Shown here piece after piece: positions 7,028-15,346 of a DNA stretch of 27,280 bases (the stretch's first letter is position 1; each line of letters begins with the position of its first letter). The DNA lies in contig CAZGYD010000155.1 of assembly GCA_964530115.1 (NCBI GenBank), positions 1 to 27,280 on the forward strand. The letters run 5' to 3'. Source of the stretch: Fen-999 sp964530115 (GTDB lineage Bacteria > Pseudomonadota > Gammaproteobacteria > Burkholderiales > Rhodocyclaceae). Made by a program: the position numbers and the translations under genes. The notes under the pieces are model-generated. The model was not told the DNA's origin and did no database searches. It saw only the letters and a list, made by a program, of their open reading frames with translations.

Positions 7028-8665
7028 CCAGCCCCCCCGGCTCGCGGCCGGATCGACGACCGCGCGGATGAGCCGCGGCCCTTCCTCGGCGAAGGCGGCC
7101 GCGAGCGCGGCCCCGAGCGTGGCTCGATCGGCGGCCTCCGCGTAACCGAGGCCGAAGGCCGCCGCGAGCGCGCGGAAATCGACGCGCGGCGGGACGATCC
7201 AGCCGCGTTCGAGTAGTTCCGCCGACATCGCCGCCGCGATCGGCAGGTGGGCGAAGATGCCGCCGCCGCCGTTGTCCATCACCACCGCGACGACCCGCCT
7301 GCCGCGCAGTGCGGCGAGCCCGCCGCAATCGTGCAGGGTCGCCTGGTCGCCGAGCAGCACGGCGGTCGGCGCGCCGCTGGCCGCGGCGATGCCCGCGGTG
7401 GTAGCGAAGTTGCCGTCGATGCCCGAAACGCCGCGATTGCCGTGGAGCGTGAGCGTCTTCGCCGTGCTGCCGCCGAAGGCGTCCATCGCGCGGATCGCCA
7501 GCGAATTGCCGATGAAGGCGTGGCCGCCCTCGGGCAGCGCCTCGACGAGCGCGCGGGCGACGGTGCCTTCGAAGAAGCGGTCCGGTTCGCCTGTCGCGGC
7601 TTCGGCGCGGCGCCAGGCATCGAGCCAGTCCGCGGGCGCCGGGGCGAGCGGCGTGTCGAGCAGGGCTTCGACGACCGCGGCGGCGTCGGCGCGCACGAGC
7701 GTGCCGCTCAGCTTCAGCGGATCGGGCCAGGTGCCGGGCGGCGCGACGAGGAGGTGCTCGGTACCGGCCAGCGATGCCAGCCAGCGTTCGAGTGTGCGCG
7801 AGACCGGGAAGCGGCCGAAGCGCAGCACCCAGTCGGGGCGGAAGCCCGCCGTGCGCAGGAAGCGCGCCTGGCGCGTGAGGATGCGCGGGAGGTCCGGTCG
7901 TCCGACATGCGGCCCGTGGCGCAGGTTCGAGAGCGGCTCGGCGAGGATGGGCGCGCCGAGCCGTTCCGCGAGCCGTGCGAGCGCCTCGGCAAAGCCCGGC
8001 ATGGCCGGCAGCTCGCCCACGAGGATGACGCCGCGCCGCCCCGAGAGCCGCGCCGCCAAGGCGCCGGCATCGGCGAGGGCCGGCGCCGGCGGCAGGACAT
8101 GGATCGCCGCGGGCAGCGCCGGCGCGGGCGGCATCGCCTCCGGCAGCAGGGGCTCGCGGAAGGGCAGGTTGGCATGCACGGGGCCCGGCAGCGGCGAGCG
8201 GCTCTCCTCGACGAGCCGCGCCGCCAGCGTGTGCAGGAAGGCCGGCGCGATCGCGGCGTCGGGCACGGGCAGCGCATGGAAGGCGCGCGCGTGGCCGCTG
8301 TAAAGCCTCGTCTGGTCGGCGGTCTGGTTGGCGCCGAAGCCGTGCGCCTCGGGCGGCCGGTCGGCGGTGAGGACGATGAGCGGCACGGCCGCGAGGTTCG
8401 CCTCCATGACCGCGGGCAGCAGGTTCGCGGCGGCGGTGCCCGAGGTGCAGACCACCGCGGCCGGCCGGCCCGACGCCCTGGCGAGCCCGAGCGCGAAGTA
8501 GCCGGCGACGCGCTCGTCGGTGAGCACCTCGCAGCGGATCTCCGGCCGGCGCAGGACCGCGGCCGCGAGCGGCGCGGAACGCGCGCCGGGCGCGACCACG
8601 GCGTGGCGCAGGCCGGCGGCGGCGAGGCCGGCGACGAGGGTGTCGGCGAAGGCGAGGTTGTTCAT
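7025..8665 (-). CDS. menD: SEPHCHC synthase, menaquinone biosynthesis
   Basis: 546 residues, a ThDP-dependent enzyme joining isochorismate and 2-oxoglutarate, the first committed step of menaquinone synthesis. The N-terminal part has APGARSAPL, the catalytic DERVAGYFALG segment (Glu51), TSGTAAANLLPAV and TADRPPE. Toward the C-terminus, GDQATLHD (about 439-446) and NGGGGIF (about 464-470) form the cofactor site. Length is normal for MenD. The start ATG 8665 overlaps the menF stop by ATGA. It is the last gene of the menE-menF-menD operon, with the inverted repeat at its end. Confidence 0.95.
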   Translation of the reverse strand: MNNLAFADTLVAGLAAAGLRHAVVAPGARSAPLAAAVLRRPEIRCEVLTDERVAGYFALGLARASGRPAAVVCTSGTAAANLLPAVMEANLAAVPLIVLTADRPPEAHGFGANQTADQTRLYSGHARAFHALPVPDAAIAPAFLHTLAARLVEESRSPLPGPVHANLPFREPLLPEAMPPAPALPAAIHVLPPAPALADAGALAARLSGRRGVILVGELPAMPGFAEALARLAERLGAPILAEPLSNLRHGPHVGRPDLPRILTRQARFLRTAGFRPDWVLRFGRFPVSRTLERWLASLAGTEHLLVAPPGTWPDPLKLSGTLVRADAAAVVEALLDTPLAPAPADWLDAWRRAEAATGEPDRFFEGTVARALVEALPEGGHAFIGNSLAIRAMDAFGGSTAKTLTLHGNRGVSGIDGNFATTAGIAAASGAPTAVLLGDQATLHDCGGLAALRGRRVVAVVMDNGGGGIFAHLPIAAAMSAELLERGWIVPPRVDFRALAAAFGLGYAEAADRATLGAALAAAFAEEGPRLIRAVVDPAASRGGW

Positions 8666-9999
8666 GAGCCGGTGGCACGCCCGGCCACGGGGCGGGTTCT
8701 GAGCGCCGCGAGCATCGGCGAGAGCTTCGCTTCCGTCTCGGCCAGCTCCTGGCGTGGCTCGGAGCCGGCGACGAATCCGGCGCCGGCCCAGAGCGTCGCC
8801 TCGTGGCCGCTGACCAGGCCGCAGCGCAGCGCCACGGCGAAATCGGCATCACCCGCGGCGTCGATCCAGCCGATGCCGCCCGTGTACCAGGCGCCGCGCC
8901 GGTCGCCGTGGGCCCCGAGCCAGTCGAGCGCGGCGGCCGTCGGCGTGCCGCCGACCGCGGGCGTCGGATGCAGGCGGGCGATCAGGTCGAAGGGGCCGAC
9001 GCCCGGCCGCGCCTGGCCGACGATGCGCCGGCGCAGATGGGAGAGCGCATGGACGCGCATCACCTCGGGCTCGCCGGGCACGGTCACGCCGTCGCACAGC
9101 GGCGCGAGCGCCTCGCGCACGGAAGCGACCACCAGCTCGTGCTCGCGGCGGTTCTTGTCGCCCGAGAGCGGCAGCGAGGCCGGTTCCTCGCCGGACGGCG
9201 CCGTCCAGGCCGTGCCGGCGAGGGCATCGGCTTCGGCGATGCCGGCGCGAAAACCCAGCAGCCGCTCGGGCGAGGCGCCGAGGAACACGCGGCCTCCGCG
9301 GGCGACGGCCCAGACGGCGCAGCCGGGGTTCTGCGCGGCGAGCGCCTCGAGCACCGTGCCCGGGTCGATCGCGCGGTCGGCCGCAAGCCGCACGCTGCGC
9401 GTGAGCACCAGTTTCTCGAAGGCGCCCGAGGCGATCGCGGCGAGCGCCGCGCCGCCGCGGGCGAGGAAGGCGAGATCGGCGAGCGGCGCGGGCCGGCGCA
9501 TGAGCCGCGGCGTGTTACCACGGCTGAGTCTCCGGAAGCGGAAGAGATGCCGCCAGCGCGCCACGGCACCGGCGGCATCCCCCGCCGCGCAGGAGAAGCT
9601 CGCGTCGGCGTGGCCGCCGTCTTCGCGCAGGAGCACGGCGGGGAGCGTCAGCATCGCGTTGGGCAGCGGCGCGCCGCCCTCGGGCGCGAAGGCGAAGCCC
9701 GCGAAACTCAGCCGTGGTGACACGCCGGGAACGTCTTCGAGCCAGCGTTCGGCGAGGCCGCGCGCCGCGGCGGCGAGCGCGGCGAAGCGGCCGGGCCCCT
9801 CGGTCTCGACGCGGAGGGTGGCACCGATGCCGAGCAGGCGCAGGCCATGGTCGGGGCGCTGCCAGGCGATCCAGTCATCGCCGGCAGGCAGGCCCGCGGG
9901 CATCGCGGGCAGCGGCACGGTCAGCGACAGCACGCCGCCCGCCGGCGCGCCGCGCGCGAGCCGTTCGAGTCGCCGCGAGAGGGCCGGCCAGTCGATCAT
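8662..9999 (-). CDS. menF: isochorismate synthase
   Basis: 445 residues, chorismate-binding family; it isomerises chorismate to isochorismate for MenD. Conserved segments are KLVLTRSVRL, GASPERLLGF, LSGDKNRREHELVV, LHPTPAVGGTP and WAGAGFVAGSEP, in the usual order. The less conserved N-terminal half carries two dispersed-repeat cores in frame: one encodes RRLSRGNTP, the other GVSPRLSF. ATG 9999 overlaps the menE stop. The in-frame extension to 10233 lies inside menE and is not used. Confidence 0.94.
   Translation of the reverse strand: MIDWPALSRRLERLARGAPAGGVLSLTVPLPAMPAGLPAGDDWIAWQRPDHGLRLLGIGATLRVETEGPGRFAALAAAARGLAERWLEDVPGVSPRLSFAGFAFAPEGGAPLPNAMLTLPAVLLREDGGHADASFSCAAGDAAGAVARWRHLFRFRRLSRGNTPRLMRRPAPLADLAFLARGGAALAAIASGAFEKLVLTRSVRLAADRAIDPGTVLEALAAQNPGCAVWAVARGGRVFLGASPERLLGFRAGIAEADALAGTAWTAPSGEEPASLPLSGDKNRREHELVVASVREALAPLCDGVTVPGEPEVMRVHALSHLRRRIVGQARPGVGPFDLIARLHPTPAVGGTPTAAALDWLGAHGDRRGAWYTGGIGWIDAAGDADFAVALRCGLVSGHEATLWAGAGFVAGSEPRQELAETEAKLSPMLAALRTRPVAGRATGS
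9509..9529 (+). repeat. dispersed repeat core, copy D (inside menF)
   Basis: GTGTTACCACGGCTGAGT, a full match to the family core. On the menF coding strand it reads LSRGNTP, in a variable stretch of the protein, so the copy is tolerated in frame. Confidence 0.75.
9703..9729 (-). repeat. dispersed repeat core, copy E (inside menF)
   Basis: On the minus strand this reads GTGTCACCACGGCTGAGTTT, inverted relative to copy D about 180 bases away. It encodes GVSPRLSFA, where isochorismate synthases often have a PRL-x-GGFAF-type segment, so part of the match could be ordinary coding sequence. Confidence 0.55.
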
Positions 10000-11309
10000 G
10001 GGGACACCCCATCCCCCAGCCCCTTCCCGGCGGGAGGGGGTGACGGATGTTCGCCGCCATGCGGCGGCTCCGGATTGCCAGCTTGCCTCGGCTCGGGGCT
10101 GCCCGGCGCCGAGGCTGGCGCCACCATCGCGGCGATCGCGCGCCGGTCGAGCTTGCCCGAAGGAAGCCGCGGCAGCCGCCCGACGCGCCGGAAGCGGCGC
10201 GGGCGACGCGGCCCGGGCAGGTGGGCGCGGCACCAGGCCTCGACCTCGGCCTCCGGTGCTTCGCCTTCGTAAACGGCGGCGATGATCTCGCCCCAGACGG
10301 GATCGCTCAGGCCCGCGACACCGGCCTCGCGCACGCCCGGGCAGGCGGAAAGCCGCGCCTCGACCTCGAGCGGATGGACGTTCACGCCCGCCGAGACGAG
10401 CATGTCGTCGGCGCGGCCGGTCACACGCAGGCGGCCGTCGGCATCGATGCTGCCGAGATCATTCGTTGTCAGCCATTCGCCGGCGTCCGCCTCGCCCAGA
10501 TAGCCGGCCATGCGCGCCGGCGTGGCGATCGCGATCGTGCCCGTCCGGGCAATGGAGACGCGAACGCCGGGCAGCGGCCGGCCGTCGATGGCGGCCGTGG
10601 CGCAGGTCTCGGTCATGCCGTAGGAAACGCGCACCGGCCAGCCGGCCGCCCGCGCGCGTTCGAGGAGCGCCTCGTGGAGCGCCGCGCCGCCGACCAGCAC
10701 ATGGCGCAGACCCGGCGGTGGCGGGACGCCGGCGTCGAGGAGTTTCGCGAGCATCGGCGGCACCAGCGAGAGGTGCGTCGTGCGCGCCAGGTCGCGCGCG
10801 AGGGCACCGACATCGAAGCCGTCGTGGATCAGCGCCGTGGCGCCGGCGCGCCAGCAGCGGAAGGGAATCATCGCGCCGCCGACGTGATGGAGCGGCAGGC
10901 AGGCGAGCCAGGTGTCGCCGGGCCGCAGGTCGAGCGCACGGCCCACCATGCGCGCCGCCGCGGCTACCGCGCGCCACGGTAGGCGCACGCCGCGGGGCTT
11001 CCCGGTCGAGCCGCTGGTGGTGACGATGAGCGCGAGGCGCGGATCGGCCGCCGTTTCGGCCTGTGCGATCAGGCGGCTGCGCTGACGGTCGTCGAGCCCC
11101 GGCGGCACGAGCAGCGCCGTGCCGCAGCCCAAGGCCGCCCGCGCCAGGCCGAGGGCGAGTTCCCGTGCCGGGCCTTCCAGCACATGCAGACCTGCGTGGC
11201 GCGCGAACGCAGCGACTTCGGAATAGGTGATGAGCTCGCCGGCATCGGGAAGAACGAGCGCAGGTCCGGCCGGATCGGCGTGCCGCAGCCAGTGGCGAAT
11301 CAACTGCAT
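9996..11309 (-). CDS. menE: o-succinylbenzoate--CoA ligase
   Basis: 437 residues, an AMP-forming acyl-CoA ligase activating o-succinylbenzoate. The P-loop TTSGSTGKPRGV (about 97-108), YGMTETC (230-236), TNDLG (282-286) and the catalytic lysine in LPSGKLDR (K386) are all present. The protein is short, like other MenE. ATG 11309 (MQLIRHW) is chosen because the in-frame sequence further upstream looks non-coding and overlaps the divergent permease start; the ribosome site is weak. The last 40 residues (from about 397) are a Pro/Gly-rich tail encoded by repeat-like DNA. The stop overlaps menF. Confidence 0.92.
   Translation of the reverse strand: MQLIRHWLRHADPAGPALVLPDAGELITYSEVAAFARHAGLHVLEGPARELALGLARAALGCGTALLVPPGLDDRQRSRLIAQAETAADPRLALIVTTSGSTGKPRGVRLPWRAVAAAARMVGRALDLRPGDTWLACLPLHHVGGAMIPFRCWRAGATALIHDGFDVGALARDLARTTHLSLVPPMLAKLLDAGVPPPPGLRHVLVGGAALHEALLERARAAGWPVRVSYGMTETCATAAIDGRPLPGVRVSIARTGTIAIATPARMAGYLGEADAGEWLTTNDLGSIDADGRLRVTGRADDMLVSAGVNVHPLEVEARLSACPGVREAGVAGLSDPVWGEIIAAVYEGEAPEAEVEAWCRAHLPGPRRPRRFRRVGRLPRLPSGKLDRRAIAAMVAPASAPGSPEPRQAGNPEPPHGGEHPSPPPAGKGLGDGVSP
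10005..10066. repeat. GC-rich hairpin repeat forming the menE tail
   Basis: Two adjacent hairpins occur here: a bulged one at 10020-10040 (CCCCTTCCCG pairing with GCGGGAGGGG) and a perfect CGCCGC-CAT-GCGGCG at 10052-10066. They encode the Pro/Gly-rich C-terminal tail of MenE and end next to the menF start. The composition is typical of dispersed intergenic palindromes, here read through as protein. Confidence 0.55.
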
Positions 11310-11342
11310 ATCGCATTCTATGCGGCCAGCGCCTTCGTGCTC

Positions 11343-11356
11343 ATGAGCCAGATCAA
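11343..11356. promoter_or_regulatory. weak FNR-like box between menE and tauE
   Basis: ATGAGCCAGATCAA matches TTGAT-N4-ATCAA at 8 of 10 positions. It lies in the 94-base divergent gap, so it could act on menE, on the permease operon, or on neither. Chance matches at this level are common; it is listed because two stronger boxes occur in the nos cluster. Confidence 0.25.
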
Positions 11357-11364
11357 GCCGAAAG

Positions 11365-11390
11365 TACCATTGCCAGTCCTCGGCATGGTA
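11365..11390. promoter_or_regulatory. inverted repeat upstream of the permease operon
   Basis: TACCATTGCC (11365-11374) and GGCATGGTA (11382-11390) pair over 9 bases with one bulged T. The element ends 13 bases before the permease ATG and could be an operator or an mRNA leader hairpin. Confidence 0.35.
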
Positions 11391-11403
11391 AAAACCCTTC
11401 CGC

Positions 11404-12123
11404 ATGGACGCGTATACATCTGCTGCCTTGATTGCTCTGATTGCTTATTTCGTCCGTGGTATCGCCGGTTTTGGCTCGGCGCTCATCGCCTCGCCGCTTC
11501 TGGCGCAAATGCTGCCGCTGTCGGTCGTCGTGCCGACGGTGGTGGTTCTCGACAATTCCGGCTCGATCCTGCAGGCCTGGCGCCACCGGCGCCTGATCGT
11601 CTGGGAGGATCTGCGTCCGTTGCTGCCCTTTTCCTTCGCTGGCATCGTCGCGGCAATGTTCCTTCATGCCCGGATCGACGACATGCTGTTGAAAACGGTG
11701 CTCGGCGTTTTCGTCGCACTGTTCGGAGCCTATCAGTTCCTGCCGCAGCCGGATGTCCACCTGTCACAGCGCTGGGCAGCGCCGACGGGCCTGTTTGGCG
11801 GTCTCGTCGGCGGTCTGTTCGGCACGGGAGGACCGTTCTACGTGATGTATTTCCGGCTCCGGCGCCTCGAGAAGACCGTGTTCCTCGCTACGATCGCGAT
11901 GCTGCTGGCGATCGACGGCGGGCTGCGCATCATCGGTTTCGCGCTCGGCGGCCATTACCGTGCCGAGCACCTCTGGCTGCTCGCCGCGATGGCGCCGGCG
12001 GCCTGGCTCGGCTTGCATTGGGGCCAGAAGGTCCATCTCGCACTCCCGCCCCGGACGTTTCGGCAAATCGTCGGTGGATTGTTGCTGGTCGGCGGGATCC
12101 TGCTGCTCTGGAGGCAAGCATGA
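11404..12123 (+). CDS. TauE/SafE-family membrane permease
   Basis: 239 residues, almost all in hydrophobic segments (about seven helices). The N-terminal RGIAGFGSALIASPLL and the second-half GLFGGLVGGLFGTGGPF are the two related glycine-rich signatures of the TauE/SafE family. Members are thought to export sulfite or organosulfur anions such as sulfoacetate; the substrate here is unknown. It is the first gene of a three-gene operon: its stop overlaps the binding-protein start by ATGA. GC is lower than in the men genes on either side. Confidence 0.88.
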   Translation: MDAYTSAALIALIAYFVRGIAGFGSALIASPLLAQMLPLSVVVPTVVVLDNSGSILQAWRHRRLIVWEDLRPLLPFSFAGIVAAMFLHARIDDMLLKTVLGVFVALFGAYQFLPQPDVHLSQRWAAPTGLFGGLVGGLFGTGGPFYVMYFRLRRLEKTVFLATIAMLLAIDGGLRIIGFALGGHYRAEHLWLLAAMAPAAWLGLHWGQKVHLALPPRTFRQIVGGLLLVGGILLLWRQA

Positions 12124-12965
12124 AGCGGCTCTTCTTCTTCCTTGGGATGCTGATCCTGACGGGCGGCGCACACGCCTGGCAAGCCGGCGGGCCCTATCCT
12201 TTCGGCGTCCTCAACCATCGCTCGCTGACGTTTACCGCCGAATACTGGAATCCGATCCTCGACTGGGTCTCGCAACATGCGGGCGTCCGGCTCGAACTGC
12301 GCGTGGCACGCACCGCCAACGAGACCACCGACATGGCTGCCCGCGGCGAACTGGCCTTCGTGTTCTCGAACCATTTCTTCACGCCGGCGCGCAGCAAGCT
12401 CGGCTTCACTGTCCTGGCGCGCCAGGAAGGCGAAGGCATTCGCAGCCAGATCGTCGTGCGCGAGGACAGTTCGCCCCGTCAACTGGCCGATCTGGCCGGA
12501 ACCAGGGTCGCTTTCGCCAATCCCTATGCCTTCGTCGGTTATTTCGTTCCCTACGATGTGCTGCTCCGAGCCGGAATCAAGGTCGAGCCCGTTTTCGCCG
12601 GCAACCAGGAGGCGGCGATGGGCCAACTCAAGCACGGCCAGGTTGCCGCCGCCGGTGTGAACAGTCAGGTGATGGCCGATTACGCGAAGCGCGAAGGCTT
12701 TGCCTATCGCGTGCTCTGGGAATCCGAGTCCTATTTCGACCTCGCCGTGATGGCGCACCCCAGGGTGCCGGCGCCTCATCGTGAGGCCGTGAGACGCGCA
12801 TTCCTCGCCATGCGCGATGACCCGGGCGGACGTGCCGTCCTCGCCGAGGCGGCGAAGAAGCTGGCGCTGCAGGCGCCGCGCGGTTTCGTCGCCGCCTCGG
12901 ATGCCGATTACGAAAACTATCGGCGTTTCTTCCGCGAAACGCGCGTGCCGATCGAGGGACAATGA
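12120..12965 (+). CDS. PhnD-like periplasmic substrate-binding protein
   Basis: 281 residues. A clear signal peptide (MKRLFFFLGMLILTGGAHA, cleavage near residue 19) is followed by a type 2 periplasmic binding fold of the phosphate/phosphonate-binding (PhnD-like) group: FGVLNHRSLTFTAEYWNPI, then LADLAGTRVAFANPYAFVGYFVP, then GQVAAAGVN. No ABC permease or ATPase accompanies it, so it is more likely a ligand sensor than a transport component. It is coupled by ATGA overlaps to the permease before it and to the GGDEF-EAL protein after it. The ligand cannot be read from sequence; an oxyanion or organophosphonate/sulfonate fits the family and neighbour. Confidence 0.85.
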   Translation: MKRLFFFLGMLILTGGAHAWQAGGPYPFGVLNHRSLTFTAEYWNPILDWVSQHAGVRLELRVARTANETTDMAARGELAFVFSNHFFTPARSKLGFTVLARQEGEGIRSQIVVREDSSPRQLADLAGTRVAFANPYAFVGYFVPYDVLLRAGIKVEPVFAGNQEAAMGQLKHGQVAAAGVNSQVMADYAKREGFAYRVLWESESYFDLAVMAHPRVPAPHREAVRRAFLAMRDDPGGRAVLAEAAKKLALQAPRGFVAASDADYENYRRFFRETRVPIEGQ

Positions 12966-15346
12966 CGCCGTTGGCGCGCTTCTCGTTGCGTAGCCGCCTC
13001 CTGCTGGCGCTCGCCATCGTCAGCATCGCGCTCCTTCTCGGCGGCAGCACGGTCGTGCTGCAGGTGGCGAACCGGATCGGTCAGCGGGTGATCGACCAGA
13101 CTGCCGAGCGCGAGGTGCGGCTGCTCACGGCGATGCTGGCCGAACCCCTGATCCTGCAGGACTACCCGACGATCGAGCAGATGCTGCGCAGGGAAGTCGA
13201 GGCGGGCGACGCGCAGCGGGTTCGCCTGGCCACGGAGAAACTGCGGCTCACGGCCGAGGACGGTCCTCCGCCGTCGTCGCGCCCCGACTGGTTTGCACGG
13301 CTGCTCGACATTCGTCCCGGGCTGGCCGGAATGCCCCTCGTCATCGGCGGCCGCGATTACGGCCGCATCGAGGTCGAGATCACCACGGCCCATGTCGAGG
13401 AGCGCCTCTGGCGGCTGATCGGCGTCGGTCTGCTCGTCGGCATCGGGGCGGTGCTGGTCCTCGGCCTGGCGATGCATTACATCATGCGTGCCAACCTCGC
13501 CGGTCTCGAGGCGATCCGCGCTTCGGGAAGACGCTTCGCCGCAGGGGATGGTTCGGCGCGTGTCGAGCTCTCGGCTCACGCGCCGCCGGAACTGGTGGCG
13601 ACGGCGCAGGCCCTGAACGCGGCGCGTGACCGCATCAAGGCCATGATCGACGAACTCGCCACCGAAAAGGAGCGCTGGCGCATCACGCTCTCCTCGGTTG
13701 GGGACGGGGTCGTGGTGACCGACGCCGACGGCGACGTGCGTTTCATGAATGCGGTGGCCGAATGGCTGACCGGCTGGCCGCTCGCCGATGCGACGGGCAA
13801 GCCGATCGAGACCGTGATGCCCCTGATCCACGAAGAGACGCGCAAGCCGCAGCCGAATCCGGCGCGACTGGCGCTGCGCAGCGGCGAACCGCAGGCGATG
13901 GCCAATCACACGTTGTTGATTGCGCGCGACGGCCGCGAGCTGCCGGTGCACGACTCGGCGGCCATCGTGCCGTCGGTGGCGGCGGACACCCCCGGAGAGC
14001 TGTGCGGTGCGGTGCTCGTGTTCCGCGACGACTCGGAACGGCGCGCGCTGGTCAGGGAACTGCGACGCATGGCCTTTCACGACCCGCTCACGGGGCTCCC
14101 CAACCGTCGTGCCCTCGAGGGGCGCATCGAACGGGCGCTCCACCAGGTGGCGACGGAAGGCCGCAGCCACCTGTTTTGCTACATCGATCTCGACCAGTTC
14201 AAGCTGGTCAACGACACCTGCGGTCATGGCGCCGGCGATGCGCTGCTGGTCGAGATCGTCGAACTCATGCGCACCGGCGTGCCTGCGCCGGCCGAAGGCG
14301 GGAGCGACAGGAGCCTGTTGGCGCGCATCGGCGGCGACGAGTTCGGACTGCTGCTGTTCGACTGTTCCCTCGCCAAGGGTGTCGAGACGGCCGAGCGCCT
14401 CGTCGGGATCATCGCCGCCCATCCTTTCCGCTACGAGGCGCGCCAGTTCCACATCGGTGCCAGCGTCGGCATCACCGTCCTCGAGCCGGGGATGAGCACC
14501 GCCGATGCACTGGGCCGCGCCGATACCGCCTGCTACCACGCCAAGGATCAGGGACGCGGGCGGGTCGAGGTGCATAGCCGCGCTCACGCGGGCATCCGCG
14601 CGCTCGACGAGGAGATGCAGTGGGTGGCGCGCTTCGACGAATCCCTCGCCGCGCATCGCTTCCGCCTCCACCGGCAGCGCATCGTGCCGCTCGGCGGCAC
14701 TGCCGGCCGCGAGCACTACGAGATCCTGCTGCGCGTCGTCGATGGTGAGGGCGTGGCGGAACCGCCGGCGCGTGTGCTCTCGGCGGTCGAGCGTTTCGGT
14801 TATGCGCATCTGCTCGACCGCTGGGTATTCGACACCCTGCTCGATCATCTCGTTCATCACCCCGAGGATCGCGCGAGCTATGCGATCAATCTCTCCGGCG
14901 GCACCCTCTCGCAGGCGGATTTCCTTGCCCATGTCCAAGAGCGCCTGGCGATCGCGGGAATCGATCCGGCGCGCCTGTTTTTCGAGATCACGGAAACGGC
15001 GGCGATCCATCATCTCGCCGCGGCCCAGCATTTCATTGCCGCACTGTGCGCGCTCGGCTGCCGCTTTTGCCTCGACGATTTCGGCTCCGGCCTGTCTTCG
15101 TTTGCCTATCTCAAGCAACTGCCGGTGAGCGTGCTCAAGATCGACGGCAGCTTCGTTCGGGCGCTGAACGAGGCATCGACCGATTTCGTGATCGTCAATG
15201 CCATCACGCAGATCGGCCGCGATCTGTCACTCGATGTCGTGGCCGAGTGGGTCGAGAATCGCGAGGTATACGACCGGCTCGTCGAGATCGGCGTCGGCTT
15301 CGCGCAGGGCTATTTCATCCACCGACCGGAAGCGCTGCCGGAATGA
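12962..15346 (+). CDS. membrane PAS-GGDEF-EAL cyclic-di-GMP protein
   Basis: 794 residues. A first transmembrane helix (about 12-36), a periplasmic domain (about 37-148) and a second helix (about 149-175) precede a HAMP-like linker, a PAS domain (about 234-352), a GGDEF domain with intact motif (GGDEF, residues 457-461) and an EAL domain. The EAL motif reads EILLR (from residue 587), and the supporting residues in FEITET, LDDFGSG (704-710), LKIDGSF and QGYF are present, so both synthesis and breakdown of cyclic-di-GMP look possible. The RxxD product-inhibition site is not evident before GGDEF. The preceding binding protein, coupled by ATGA, may signal through the periplasmic domain. The 3' end overlaps convergent menC by 32 bases. 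Confidence 0.93.
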   Translation: MTPLARFSLRSRLLLALAIVSIALLLGGSTVVLQVANRIGQRVIDQTAEREVRLLTAMLAEPLILQDYPTIEQMLRREVEAGDAQRVRLATEKLRLTAEDGPPPSSRPDWFARLLDIRPGLAGMPLVIGGRDYGRIEVEITTAHVEERLWRLIGVGLLVGIGAVLVLGLAMHYIMRANLAGLEAIRASGRRFAAGDGSARVELSAHAPPELVATAQALNAARDRIKAMIDELATEKERWRITLSSVGDGVVVTDADGDVRFMNAVAEWLTGWPLADATGKPIETVMPLIHEETRKPQPNPARLALRSGEPQAMANHTLLIARDGRELPVHDSAAIVPSVAADTPGELCGAVLVFRDDSERRALVRELRRMAFHDPLTGLPNRRALEGRIERALHQVATEGRSHLFCYIDLDQFKLVNDTCGHGAGDALLVEIVELMRTGVPAPAEGGSDRSLLARIGGDEFGLLLFDCSLAKGVETAERLVGIIAAHPFRYEARQFHIGASVGITVLEPGMSTADALGRADTACYHAKDQGRGRVEVHSRAHAGIRALDEEMQWVARFDESLAAHRFRLHRQRIVPLGGTAGREHYEILLRVVDGEGVAEPPARVLSAVERFGYAHLLDRWVFDTLLDHLVHHPEDRASYAINLSGGTLSQADFLAHVQERLAIAGIDPARLFFEITETAAIHHLAAAQHFIAALCALGCRFCLDDFGSGLSSFAYLKQLPVSVLKIDGSFVRALNEASTDFVIVNAITQIGRDLSLDVVAEWVENREVYDRLVEIGVGFAQGYFIHRPEALPE

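Noticed and set aside
7247..10285. A 1012-codon open frame on the plus strand
   Set aside because: It lies antisense to menD, menF and part of menE, which have intact family motifs. Its predicted product is Arg/Gly/Ala-rich without a recognisable domain. Long antisense frames are expected at this GC.
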